From the NCBI RefSeq assembly GCF_029846635.1, contig NZ_JARVTG010000001.1, positions 3,528,501 through 3,592,500 of the forward strand: DNA of 64,000 bases. The letters are read 5' to 3'. This stretch comes from Pokkaliibacter sp. MBI-7 (lineage in GTDB: Bacteria > Pseudomonadota > Gammaproteobacteria > Pseudomonadales > Balneatricaceae). Position numbers and translations under genes: made by a program. Shown here piece after piece: positions 36,407 to 45,197 of this stretch. The first letter of the stretch is position 1, and the number at the start of each line of letters is the position of its first letter. The notes beneath the pieces are model-generated. The model worked only from the letters and a program-made list of their open reading frames with translations. It made no database searches and was not told the origin of the DNA.

Positions 36407-39378
36407 GATGTTTCACCTTCCCCGGCGGGGCTCAGAACAGGCAGCATAAACCAGAAGGTTGAGCCCTGACCCTCTACTGAGTCAAAACCGATCTGTCCGC
36501 TCATCTGTTCCACCAGCTCACGGGAAATGGCCAGACCCAGCCCGGTGCCTCCCGCACGTCGCGTTGACGACGCATCCACCTGACTGAACTTCTGGAACAG
36601 CCTGGAGCGAAATGCGTCGGGAATGCCGCAGCCGTGGTCCTGCACCCAGACTTTTACCTGCCCATCCTGCAACTCCGTGCCTATATCGACCCGCCCGCCC
36701 TGATGCGAAAACTTGGCGGCGTTGGACAGCAGGTTCAGCAGTACCTGATGCAGGCGCACTGAGTCCACCATGACCTCCACATCGGCCAGTGGGCCGATAT
36801 GGAATTGCACCTGATATTTGCTGGCATAGCCGCTACTGCTGCGGCAGGCCTCGGTAATAATCGGCGGCAGCCGCTGGCGATGCGGATGAATGGAGAGCTT
36901 GCCGGCGACGATCTTGTCCATGTCCAGCAGATCATCCACCAGCTGGCACAGACGCTGACTGTTGTCCCAGGCCACATCGAGCATGGCGGCCATGGTCGCA
37001 GGTGCCTGGCCGACGACCTGACCATGGATCAGGTCCAGAGCGCCATAAATGGAGGTCAGCGGGGTACGCAGCTCATGGCTGATGATAGAGACAAACTCAC
37101 TCTTCATCAGTTCGACCTTCTTACGCTCACTGATGTCCTGCAGGAAGCCGTCCAGCCAGCGTAACTGGCCCTGTTCGTCATACTCGGCCCGGCCGCGGTC
37201 CTGCACCCAGATCAGACGACCATCGGCGTGCAGCAGCTGGTAGCTGATGTCGTAGGCATGCTGGTGAGAGATCGCCTCTTCCATCTGTAACTGCACTCGC
37301 TGCTGGTCGGCAGGATGAATCAGACTGGCGGGTGTCTGTGCGCTCAGCTGGGTCAGTGCGTAGCCGGTCAGGTCACTGAAGGCATCGCTGCAATAGCTGA
37401 AAGGCTGCAAGGGGTCGGCATGGCGACGGTAGACCATACCCGGCAGGTTCTGCAGCATGCCACGATAGCGGTTTTCACTTTCCAGCAGGGCTTCGCTGGT
37501 CTCAATCAGCGCCGTCATGTCGATGGCGACACCGAGGAAGCCCTGGATATTGCCTTCGCTGTCCTGAATACGGGTGGTGGTCAGCCTGACCTGACGGTGC
37601 TCACCATTCTTGCAGATATACGTCCATTGCCGCGTCTCACTGCCTCTTTTCTGAGCTTCGGTGATAAATACATCGAAACCACTGATGGGGTAGCCATACC
37701 GTTCGCTCAGATATCGGCCATGGGCCTCGATTTCTTCCTGCACATGGAAGACGGCGGGGCTGGTTTTGCCTACCAGCTCCGCTGCGGAATAGCCCAGCAG
37801 CCGTTCTGCGCCAGTATTGAAATAGCTGATGATCCCAACCGGGTCGGTGGCGATCATGGCCACTTCGGTGGAGGAGTCGAGAATCGCCTGCAGGTAGCTC
37901 CGGGATCGGACAATTTCTTCCTGCTGGCGACGGCGCTCGGTGATATCAGTAATAAAGCCGTGCCAGAGCGTGGAGCCGTCCTCCAGACGTTCCGGGGTGG
38001 CATTGCCATCGAGCCAGATCACGCCCTTCTGCGGATGGTTTGCACGATACTGGTAGTGCCAGGGCTGCAGTGTCGCAGCGGACTGCTGGATGCTGTTCAT
38101 TGTTTCTTCAGCATCATCTTCATGGATCAGCCCGAATACCGGACTGGCATCGTTCTGCAGCTGTTCCGGCGATAATCCATAAATCTCCCTCACCCCTTCA
38201 CTGATATAGGGGAAGTGACGGGTGCCGTCGGCCCGCCGGCGGTACTGGAACACCATGCCAGGCACATGGGCGGCAATCTTCTGTAAGCGTTGTAGTGCAG
38301 AACGCTGCTGCTCATCCTGCAGATGCTGCTCCAGCATGGTGCCTGTCCAGCGGGCAAACAGCCGCAGGAACTCCAGCTCAGCCTCATCAAATGGCTCGTC
38401 CCGTGGGGTAGGGGAGGAAAAATTCAGGGTGCCGAAGACTTTGCCGTCCACCACCACAGGCGTGCCAATATAGGCCTCCAGTTTGAAGCTGCTGTAGCAG
38501 GGGTGGCTGGCGTGGATCGAGTCACGCATATGGTGGATGGCAATGGTACTACCTCGCTCTGTAACCAGCTGGCAGTAAGTGATGCCCAGGGCGAAGTGCT
38601 GACTGTCCTGCAGGGTGTCGGGAGGCGACGAGTGCAGCAGTACTTCGTAGTCATCTCCTTCAATACGGCTAATGATGGCAAAGGGCAGTTTGAAGTAATC
38701 ACTGCCCATTGCCAGCGCATGGCGCAGGCTGGCGAGCCGGTCACTGCCGGGCAATCCGGCAATATCGTTGAGTGCGCGCAGTGCCTGCTGATGGCGCAGG
38801 GCATTGCTGGTCTGATGACGGGCCAGTGCTTCCAGTGTCTGTTCGCGCTTGAGCTTCTGCAGCAGTTCCAGTTTGTTGATCACCTGCCGCGCCAGCCGTT
38901 TGAGGGCGTTGCCCTGCGCCTCGCTGAGGGCGCGTGGCTGCTGGTCAATGACGCACAGCGAGCCAATGCGGAAACCGCCGGGGGTGATCAGCGGCGCACC
39001 GGCGTAGAAGCGAATATGGGGAGGGCCGGTCACCAGTGGATTGTCGGCAAAGCGGTCATCCTCCAGTGCATCCGGCACGATCAGTAACTCGTCGGTGAGA
39101 ATGGCATGGGCACAGAAGGCCATGTCCCGGGGTGTTTCTCTGTCGTCCAGCCCCAGACAGCTTTTAAACCACTGCCGGTCTTTATCGACCAGTGAAATCA
39201 GGGAAAGGGGAGTGCCACACAGCTGCGCGGCCAGCGCAGTGAAGTCGTCAAAGGCCTGCTCGGCCGCGGTGTCGAGAATGGCGTAGCTGTGCAGGGCGGC
39301 CAGTCGGCCGGCTTCGTTATCTGCAGGGACAGCGGGTTGATAACGCGGGAGTGGTTTGGTCACACCCAGAGACTCCAT
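36403..39378 (-). CDS. GAF-PAS soluble histidine kinase
   Basis: 991 residues, no membrane segment. It has two GAF domains (residues 25-180, with WFKSCLGLDDRETPRDMAFC, and about 205-360), then about three PAS/PAC domains (370-750), then HisKA with FVSIISHELRTPLTSIYGALDL and an HATPase with NAAKFSHQGG, DHGCGIP and GGTGLGLAISRELVEQMSG. The kinase end resembles that of the CHASE kinase downstream, so the two are probably paralogous inputs to the same relay. Confidence 0.9.
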   Translation of the reverse strand: MESLGVTKPLPRYQPAVPADNEAGRLAALHSYAILDTAAEQAFDDFTALAAQLCGTPLSLISLVDKDRQWFKSCLGLDDRETPRDMAFCAHAILTDELLIVPDALEDDRFADNPLVTGPPHIRFYAGAPLITPGGFRIGSLCVIDQQPRALSEAQGNALKRLARQVINKLELLQKLKREQTLEALARHQTSNALRHQQALRALNDIAGLPGSDRLASLRHALAMGSDYFKLPFAIISRIEGDDYEVLLHSSPPDTLQDSQHFALGITYCQLVTERGSTIAIHHMRDSIHASHPCYSSFKLEAYIGTPVVVDGKVFGTLNFSSPTPRDEPFDEAELEFLRLFARWTGTMLEQHLQDEQQRSALQRLQKIAAHVPGMVFQYRRRADGTRHFPYISEGVREIYGLSPEQLQNDASPVFGLIHEDDAEETMNSIQQSAATLQPWHYQYRANHPQKGVIWLDGNATPERLEDGSTLWHGFITDITERRRQQEEIVRSRSYLQAILDSSTEVAMIATDPVGIISYFNTGAERLLGYSAAELVGKTSPAVFHVQEEIEAHGRYLSERYGYPISGFDVFITEAQKRGSETRQWTYICKNGEHRQVRLTTTRIQDSEGNIQGFLGVAIDMTALIETSEALLESENRYRGMLQNLPGMVYRRHADPLQPFSYCSDAFSDLTGYALTQLSAQTPASLIHPADQQRVQLQMEEAISHQHAYDISYQLLHADGRLIWVQDRGRAEYDEQGQLRWLDGFLQDISERKKVELMKSEFVSIISHELRTPLTSIYGALDLIHGQVVGQAPATMAAMLDVAWDNSQRLCQLVDDLLDMDKIVAGKLSIHPHRQRLPPIITEACRSSSGYASKYQVQFHIGPLADVEVMVDSVRLHQVLLNLLSNAAKFSHQGGRVDIGTELQDGQVKVWVQDHGCGIPDAFRSRLFQKFSQVDASSTRRAGGTGLGLAISRELVEQMSGQIGFDSVEGQGSTFWFMLPVLSPAGEGETS

Positions 39379-39692
39379 AACAGCACCGGCGAAGTTCCGG
39401 CGGGCTGCGGTCCCTGGCGGCAGGCCGGAAGATAAACACTGAGCAATTTAACCTTACATGCTTTAACCACCAGCTTAGCCCCTGACACCGGGATGTCACG
39501 ACCCGGCTGGCGGCTGGCGGCAAAGAGGGATGAGTTGACACCGACAGCACGGCGTCGGTTTATTCGCCGGCTAAAGAAATACTGCAGTTGAACGGTGCCC
39601 TGAGAAAACGTCAGCACAGCAGGAGAGAAGGGCGCGCAGCTCTGCCCATGACCCTGCCGGTAGCAGAGTGGGCAGACCGCAGAAACGGCAGG
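39379..39692. other. Intergenic region without gene
   Basis: 314 bases between the GAF-PAS kinase start and the binding-protein stop, both on the minus strand. I find no credible gene; the promoter of the kinase operon should lie here. A short CCGAC/GTCGG stem near 39560 may belong to a terminator, but it is weak. Confidence 0.5.
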
Positions 39693-40505
39693 TCAGGGGA
39701 TCAGCATAGGCGCCAGGCCATGTTTTTCCGCCAGTTGTTTGAGCCTGCCACTGTGCTTCATGTCGCTGACGAACTGATTGATGGCTGCCAGCCAGTTGGG
39801 CTGGTCTTTGGCGACGGCGTAGGCGTACTGAAAGCGGGGGCTGCCATCCGGGGCGCGTAGCAGGCTGATCCAGTCATTTTCTTTGATCAGCTGTTTGCCG
39901 TAGGGGAAGTCGGTCAGAAAGGCGTCACCGCGTCCGGCTTTCAGCCAGGCCTCACGCTCCTGCGGCTGGGAGACGATGACCAGCTTTGCCTGCTGCAACT
40001 GCTGCTTCATCAGATTCTCAAAGTAGGTACCCTGCTGCACGATCACCAGATTGCCGGGCTGGTCCATGTCCTGCCAGTCGGTGATGCGCGAGTTGCGGCT
40101 GCGCACGGCGGCATACATGGCGCTGGCCAGATAAGGCTGGCTGAAGTCTGCCTGCTGCTGACGGGCGGGGGTGATGGCAATGCCAAACATGGCGATGTCA
40201 CAGCGGCCGGTACTGAGATCCTGCGCAAATTCAGCATGGCTGCTGGGGATGAACTGCACATTGACCCCAAGGCGGCTGGCCAATTCATGCGCCAGATCAA
40301 TATCAATGCCTTCTAGCTCGCCAGTCTTGGGATTGCTATAGCTGATCGAATAATATTGCGGCCAGATGCACGTCCGCAGTTCGTGACGGCTGAGTATGTC
40401 GTTTTGGCGATTGTCCGCCATACTGAACGCTGGCAATGTGGCAGCCAGCCCCAGGGCTGAGCTTAAGAGCAGAGTGCAGAGTGGTTTGCTGTGAGCGAGT
40501 GCCAT
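39693..40505 (-). CDS. Periplasmic amino-acid-type solute-binding protein
   Basis: 270 residues with an N-terminal signal peptide cleaved near FSMADNR. SBP_bac_3 family features are CIWPQYYSISYSNPKTGELEG, DIDLAHELASRLGV, DIAMFGIAITPARQQQADFS and a C-terminal KHSGRLKQLAEKHGL. There is no ABC permease or ATPase nearby, so it may act as a sensor partner rather than in transport. It is divergent from the membrane GGDEF-EAL gene, 91-141 bases away depending on that gene's start, a pairing that suggests ligand control of c-di-GMP. Confidence 0.85.
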   Translation of the reverse strand: MALAHSKPLCTLLLSSALGLAATLPAFSMADNRQNDILSRHELRTCIWPQYYSISYSNPKTGELEGIDIDLAHELASRLGVNVQFIPSSHAEFAQDLSTGRCDIAMFGIAITPARQQQADFSQPYLASAMYAAVRSRNSRITDWQDMDQPGNLVIVQQGTYFENLMKQQLQQAKLVIVSQPQEREAWLKAGRGDAFLTDFPYGKQLIKENDWISLLRAPDGSPRFQYAYAVAKDQPNWLAAINQFVSDMKHSGRLKQLAEKHGLAPMLIP

Positions 40506-40646
40506 GTTGATGTCGCTTCCTTGTGTCCGTTGATACTGTGGGGCTGCCCACGACGGTCATTATTCTAGGGATCAGAGTTTAGTCAGTATTGATATATGTC
40601 AGCGATCGAAGAACGTAGTACTACACCTGTTTTAAAAGGCTCCGCC

Positions 40647-43292
40647 ATGCTCAGGCAATGGCTGGTGCTGGGGGTATTTGTCGCCTGCATGCTGATTGCC
40701 CTGGTGGTGGTCAGTGGCGCCGCCTTTATGCAGGGACGTCAGCAGACGCTGGACTCTGCCAGACAATATGCCGCCCAGTCAGCCTCACTCACCACCGATG
40801 CCATCACCCGCACGCTGGAGCAGGTGCGCTGGTATGCCATGCTGCTGGGGGAAGCGGTTGATGAACATCCCACCGACCAGCAGCTGCAGGCGCACATGGC
40901 CGACGTGCTGCAGCAGTTGCCCGCATTGCGCTCCCTGACTCTGGTCGACCCTGACCGGAAGGGGGTCCGCAGTGCGCCTGAGCAGCTGGGTGTCGAAGTT
41001 GCACCGGCACTGCTGGAGAGCTGCACCCATACCATCAACGGTCATCAGATGATGGCCGGCAGCCTGCGCCTCGGATCACCGCAACGCGGGCGCTGGCCGG
41101 GAGACAAGGCGACATCCTCCTCGTGGTATATCCCCCTCTGTGCCTTGCTGCGCAGCAATCAGGGGCACGAGTACTACATCTACGGTGCTCTGGCCACGGA
41201 GTTTTTTGAGGACGTCTTTGCCGGGGTGCAGGCCAGTCAGGGGGGCGATGTTTCGCTGTATTCCTACCGCGGCGAACTGCTGATGACGGTGCCCTTTCAT
41301 CCGGATAATTTTGCCGCGCGGCTGGAGCAGCGGGCCCGCTCACAGAACCTGCTGGAGCGTAATGCTTACGGTGAGCTGGATATGCCGGGGCAAGCGAGCA
41401 CCGGCTGGCTGGATCACTGGCTGGGCCGCACCGATATCGGCGTGCTGGCCTACCGTTCACCGACCCAGTATCCACTGGTGCTGGAAGTGAATCTGTCAGC
41501 GGATCAGGTATGGAGCAACTGGCGTCAGTCCCGCTCCCGACTGCTGGGGCTGCTGGCTGTGGTGGTGGTGATTCTGGGCTTGCTGGCGCTGTATGTGGCC
41601 TTCCACATCGCCTGGCTGATGCGCAGTGAGCAGCGTAACCGTCTGCTCAGTGCCGCTCTGTGCTCAGCCGCCAATGCGGTCTTCATTACCGATACCAGCG
41701 GACGCATCATCTGGGTCAACAAGGCCTTCGAGCAGCTGACCGGCTACCGCCGCGAAGACGCACTGCAACAGCAGCCTTCGATTCTTAACTCCGGCAAGCA
41801 GAGCGCGGCGTTCTATGAGCGCTTCTGGCGCACCATCAACAGTGGGCAGGTCTGGCAGGGCGAGGTGGTCAACCGCACCCGGGAAGGCAAGCTGATTACC
41901 GTCAATCAGACCGTCACGCCACTGCTCGACAAGAGTCAGCAGCCGCAGTACTACGTGGCGATTCATGAGAACGTCACCGAGCAAAAACGCGCTGAGCAGC
42001 GTGCGCTGTATCTGTCACGCCATGACACCCTGACCCGTCTGCCCAACCGGCTGTGGTTTATGGAACTGCTGGAGCAGCAGGTTCATGAAGAAACGGCACC
42101 GCTGTCTCTGATCTATCTGGATCTGGACCGCTTCAAGGAGCTTAACGACACCCTCGGGCACCCTGCCGGTGATGCACTGCTCATCACTCTGGCCAACCGC
42201 TTCCGCGCCATTCTTCCCAGCGGTGATCTGCTGGCCCGTCTGGGGGGCGATGAGTTCGCCTTTATCGTTCACTCCTGTCGCGACGAAAATGAGCTGGCGG
42301 TGATGGCGACGCAGATCCTGCAGGTCATTCAGGAACCCTACTTCTGGGAACGTCAGCGTATCAGCATCAGCGCCAGTCTGGGGCTGACCTTCCGTGAGCC
42401 GGGTATGCTCAGTGCGCCTTTGGTGCAGGCAGCCGAGCTGGCCATGTATGCCGCCAAGGAAAGCAAGAGTGGCTATGCCTTCTTCGACATCAGCCTCAGC
42501 CAGCGGGTCAGACGGCGCAATATGCTGGAGCTGGCGCTGCGCTCGGCGCTGGATCATGACAGCAAGGGGTTGTGGCTGACGCTGCAGCCGCAGGTGGATC
42601 TGCAGACTGAACAGATCGTCGGTGCCGAAGTGCTGGTGCGCTGGGATCAGGCCGGGCCGGATGAGTTTGTCCCTCTGGCCGAAGGCAGTGATCTGATCCT
42701 GCTGCTGGGTGACTGGATTCTGGAGCAGAGCCTGCGCCATATGCAGGAGCTGGATCAGGCCGGGATTCATCTGCCACGCTTGTCCATCAACCTGTCGGCG
42801 GCGCAGCTTGAGCGTCAGGCGGTGGCCGAGCGGGTCCACGAGCTGGTGGTGCGTTATGGTATTGATCCCCGCCGGCTGGAAATGGAAATCACCGAAACCG
42901 CACTGATGTCGGCTACCGAGCAGGTGCGTGAGAATATCCGCCAGTTCCGCATGCTGGGTATTGGTCTGGCGCTGGATGACTTCGGCACCGGCTACTCGTC
43001 GCTGTCGTTACTGAAAGACTGGCCGGTACAGGTGGTGAAGATTGATACCTCCTTCGTCCGTGCCATCGGTGAGTCGGAAGCGGCTGAAAGTATCATTCGC
43101 GGTATTCTGGCCATGGCCCGCAGCATGGGGCTGCAGGTAGTGGCAGAGGGGATTGAGACCGATGAGCAGGCGGCGTTTCTGGTGGCCGAACAGTGCCCGA
43201 TGGGGCAGGGCTACCGGTATGCCAAGCCGCTGGTTGTGACCCTCTTCATGGAGCGCTGGCAACAGCAGAGCGGCATCACTCAGACGTCTTAA
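40647..43292 (+). CDS. Membrane PAS-GGDEF-EAL c-di-GMP enzyme
   Basis: Start ATG 40647 is preferred, with AAGG 7 bases upstream; an in-frame ATG at 40596 has no ribosome site. This gives 881 residues. Membrane segments lie near residues 3-25 and 305-330 and enclose a periplasmic sensory domain of about 275 residues. A PAS domain follows (RIIWVNKAFEQLTGY), then GGDEF with ARLGGDEFAFIV and no RxxD site, then EAL with GAEVLVRW, DDFGTGYSS and EGIET. Both active sites look intact, so the dominant activity cannot be predicted. Confidence 0.88.
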   Translation: MLRQWLVLGVFVACMLIALVVVSGAAFMQGRQQTLDSARQYAAQSASLTTDAITRTLEQVRWYAMLLGEAVDEHPTDQQLQAHMADVLQQLPALRSLTLVDPDRKGVRSAPEQLGVEVAPALLESCTHTINGHQMMAGSLRLGSPQRGRWPGDKATSSSWYIPLCALLRSNQGHEYYIYGALATEFFEDVFAGVQASQGGDVSLYSYRGELLMTVPFHPDNFAARLEQRARSQNLLERNAYGELDMPGQASTGWLDHWLGRTDIGVLAYRSPTQYPLVLEVNLSADQVWSNWRQSRSRLLGLLAVVVVILGLLALYVAFHIAWLMRSEQRNRLLSAALCSAANAVFITDTSGRIIWVNKAFEQLTGYRREDALQQQPSILNSGKQSAAFYERFWRTINSGQVWQGEVVNRTREGKLITVNQTVTPLLDKSQQPQYYVAIHENVTEQKRAEQRALYLSRHDTLTRLPNRLWFMELLEQQVHEETAPLSLIYLDLDRFKELNDTLGHPAGDALLITLANRFRAILPSGDLLARLGGDEFAFIVHSCRDENELAVMATQILQVIQEPYFWERQRISISASLGLTFREPGMLSAPLVQAAELAMYAAKESKSGYAFFDISLSQRVRRRNMLELALRSALDHDSKGLWLTLQPQVDLQTEQIVGAEVLVRWDQAGPDEFVPLAEGSDLILLLGDWILEQSLRHMQELDQAGIHLPRLSINLSAAQLERQAVAERVHELVVRYGIDPRRLEMEITETALMSATEQVRENIRQFRMLGIGLALDDFGTGYSSLSLLKDWPVQVVKIDTSFVRAIGESEAAESIIRGILAMARSMGLQVVAEGIETDEQAAFLVAEQCPMGQGYRYAKPLVVTLFMERWQQQSGITQTS

Positions 43293-43489
43293 CGGCGTGC
43301 GGGTCGGGCGCCTCTTTTTGGGGCAGTCTGGCCGCTGCAGGCCAGTGCGGTGCTTCATATTGCATCGTGGCGCCTCATAAGCCGTACCCTGATGCCTCAA
43401 ACATTGCTCCGTGGTGATTTATAAATTGCGCCGCGGGCAGCGCACTGTTGTAGAGCTTAACGCCATAAAATACAGCAGCTTTCCTGCTC

Positions 43490-43505
43490 TGGCCTGGGTC
43501 TTGCT
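43490..43505 (+). promoter_or_regulatory. Sigma-54-type promoter of the nitrate transporter
   Basis: TGGCCTGGGTCTTGCT matches the consensus TGGCACG-rNNN-TTGCw at 14 of 16 positions, and the GG and GC are exactly 10 bases apart. It lies about 200 bases before the gene start, leaving a long leader. Nitrogen-regulated nas genes are commonly NtrC/sigma-54 dependent, so nitrogen control is likely. Confidence 0.65.
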
Positions 43506-43543
43506 TGGTTGCAACTTCACAATGAGATATTTCCTCACAGCAG

Positions 43544-43648
43544 AGGCAGGTAACGGTTAGCACCGATTGCCTGTACGGCTGATGAGACCAACAAAGGCGT
43601 TCTCTCCTGCCGGCATTACCGGACGGGAGCGAACGCCTTTTTTGTTGG
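43544..43648 (+). terminator. Leader hairpins / attenuator before nasA
   Basis: A first hairpin at 43544-43572 has a six-base loop, TTAGCA, closed by CGG/CCG and AGGCA/TGCCT. A second, long inverted repeat at 43588-43648 pairs CCAACAAAGGCGTTC with GAACGCC-T6-GTTGG and encloses an inner CTCC..CCGG stem; the six T follow the GC stem as in an intrinsic terminator. The gene starts 54 bases later. This is the arrangement of NasT/NasR ANTAR-controlled antitermination leaders. The structure is visible; the regulator is inferred. Confidence 0.65.
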
Positions 43649-43701
43649 GCGATATCTGCGAGTTGAGACTGATATAGCTGATTTGCGAAGAGGACTGCAC
43701 C

Positions 43702-45171
43702 ATGGACAAGATTGAACGTTTCAATCTGGCCTCCTTCAGAGGCAAGATGAAAATCCTGCACCTGAGTTGGATCGCCTTCTTTCTGACCTTCGTGGTGTGG
43801 TTCAACCATGCGCCCTTGCTGGAAGCCATTGCATCCAGCCTGGGCCTGAGCAAGGCCGAGGTGAAAACCCTGCTGATCCTTAACGTGGCACTGACCATCC
43901 CGGCCCGGGTCATCATCGGCATGCTCACCGACAAGTATGGCCCGCGTCTGAGTTATGCCCTGCTGCTGGCGGTCTCCAGCATTCCCTGCTTCATGTTTGC
44001 CCTAGCCGATAACTTTGCTCAGGCGGCTCTCGGTCGCTTCCTGCTGGGCTTTATCGGGGCAGGTTTCGTTATTGGTATCCGTATGGTCAGTGAGTGGTTT
44101 CCTGCCCATGAACTTGGCACCGCTGAAGGTATTTACGGTGGCTGGGGCAACTTTGGCTCTGCCGCGGCGGCCATGGTGCTGCCGACGCTGGCACTGCTGT
44201 TCGGTGGGGCCGATGGCTGGCGGTATGCGATTGGTATCAGCGGCGCCCTGTGTCTGCTGTTCAGCGTGGTCTGGTATCTGAACGTCACCGATACGCCCAA
44301 GGGCTCGACCTATTTCCGTCCGAAGCAAATCGCCGCCATGGAAGTGACCAGTGTGGGTGATCTCTATCTGCTGCTGATCATGAAACTGCCGATGTATGCC
44401 GCTCTGGCCCTGCTGACCTGGAAGCTGTCACCGCAGGGGGTCAGCCTGCTGAGTGAAACAGCGGCGGTAATCATCTATGGGGCGCTGGTGGCAATCTATC
44501 TGTTCGATGCCTGGAAGGTCTGGCAGGTCAACGCGCATCTGTTCAAGGCCCCGGTGCCCGAGCTGCATCGCTATAAATTCAGGCAGGTGGCGGTACTCAA
44601 CGTGTTGTACTTTGCTACCTTTGGTTCCGAGCTGGCGGTGGTGTCGATGCTGCCGTTGTTCTTTTCGGAGACTTTCGGTCTTGATCCGGTCAAGGCCGGG
44701 CTGGTGGCTTCTGCCTATGCCTTCATGAATCTGATGTCGCGCCCCGGCGGCGGCTGGCTGAGTGACCGTTTTGGCCGCAAGATCACCCTGCTGGTGCTGA
44801 CACTGGGTCTGGCGCTGGGGTATTTCCTGATGGCCATGATCGACAGCAGCTGGCCGCTGGTGGTGGCGGTGATTGCCGCCATGGCCTGTTCGTTCTTTGT
44901 GCAGGCGGGCGAAGGTGCAGTATTTGCCGTCGTACCGCTGATCAAGCGGCGCCTGACCGGACAGATTGCCGGGATGACCGGCGCCTACGGCAATGTAGGT
45001 TCGGTGTTCTATCTGACCATTCTGTCAGTCACCAGCTATCAGGTGTTTTTCTCCGTGATTGCCGCCACGGCCTTGCTGGGCTTTGCCGTGCTGCTGATGA
45101 TGGAAGAGCCCCGTGGCGAAATCGCCGAAGTGGGTGAAGACGGTTCCGTGCAGCTGATTCGCGTCAGCTGA
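43702..45171 (+). CDS. nasA: MFS nitrate/nitrite transporter (NarK/NasA family)
   Basis: 489 residues, about 12 transmembrane helices, AAGAGGA upstream of ATG. Family features are FFLTFVVWFNHAPLL in helix 1, GMLTDKYGPRLSY between helices 2 and 3, FGSAAAAMVLP near the nitrate-signature region and SRPGGGWLSDRFGRK in the second half. It probably imports nitrate for assimilation, given the sigma-54 promoter, the attenuator and the linked PP2C-kinase gene. The reductase genes are not in the window. Confidence 0.92.
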   Translation: MDKIERFNLASFRGKMKILHLSWIAFFLTFVVWFNHAPLLEAIASSLGLSKAEVKTLLILNVALTIPARVIIGMLTDKYGPRLSYALLLAVSSIPCFMFALADNFAQAALGRFLLGFIGAGFVIGIRMVSEWFPAHELGTAEGIYGGWGNFGSAAAAMVLPTLALLFGGADGWRYAIGISGALCLLFSVVWYLNVTDTPKGSTYFRPKQIAAMEVTSVGDLYLLLIMKLPMYAALALLTWKLSPQGVSLLSETAAVIIYGALVAIYLFDAWKVWQVNAHLFKAPVPELHRYKFRQVAVLNVLYFATFGSELAVVSMLPLFFSETFGLDPVKAGLVASAYAFMNLMSRPGGGWLSDRFGRKITLLVLTLGLALGYFLMAMIDSSWPLVVAVIAAMACSFFVQAGEGAVFAVVPLIKRRLTGQIAGMTGAYGNVGSVFYLTILSVTSYQVFFSVIAATALLGFAVLLMMEEPRGEIAEVGEDGSVQLIRVS

Positions 45172-45197
45172 GCCCATGCTGTGAAAGGAGTGCCGCG

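Noticed and set aside
43330..43350. CTGGCC/GGCCAG hairpin as terminator of the GGDEF-EAL gene
   Set aside because: Only a 6-bp stem and the T run precedes rather than follows it.
43425..43450. NtrC site near TGCGCCGCGGGCAGCGCA
   Set aside because: The half-sites are spaced 8 rather than 7 bases apart and lack the usual A/T pattern, so the match is too weak to list.
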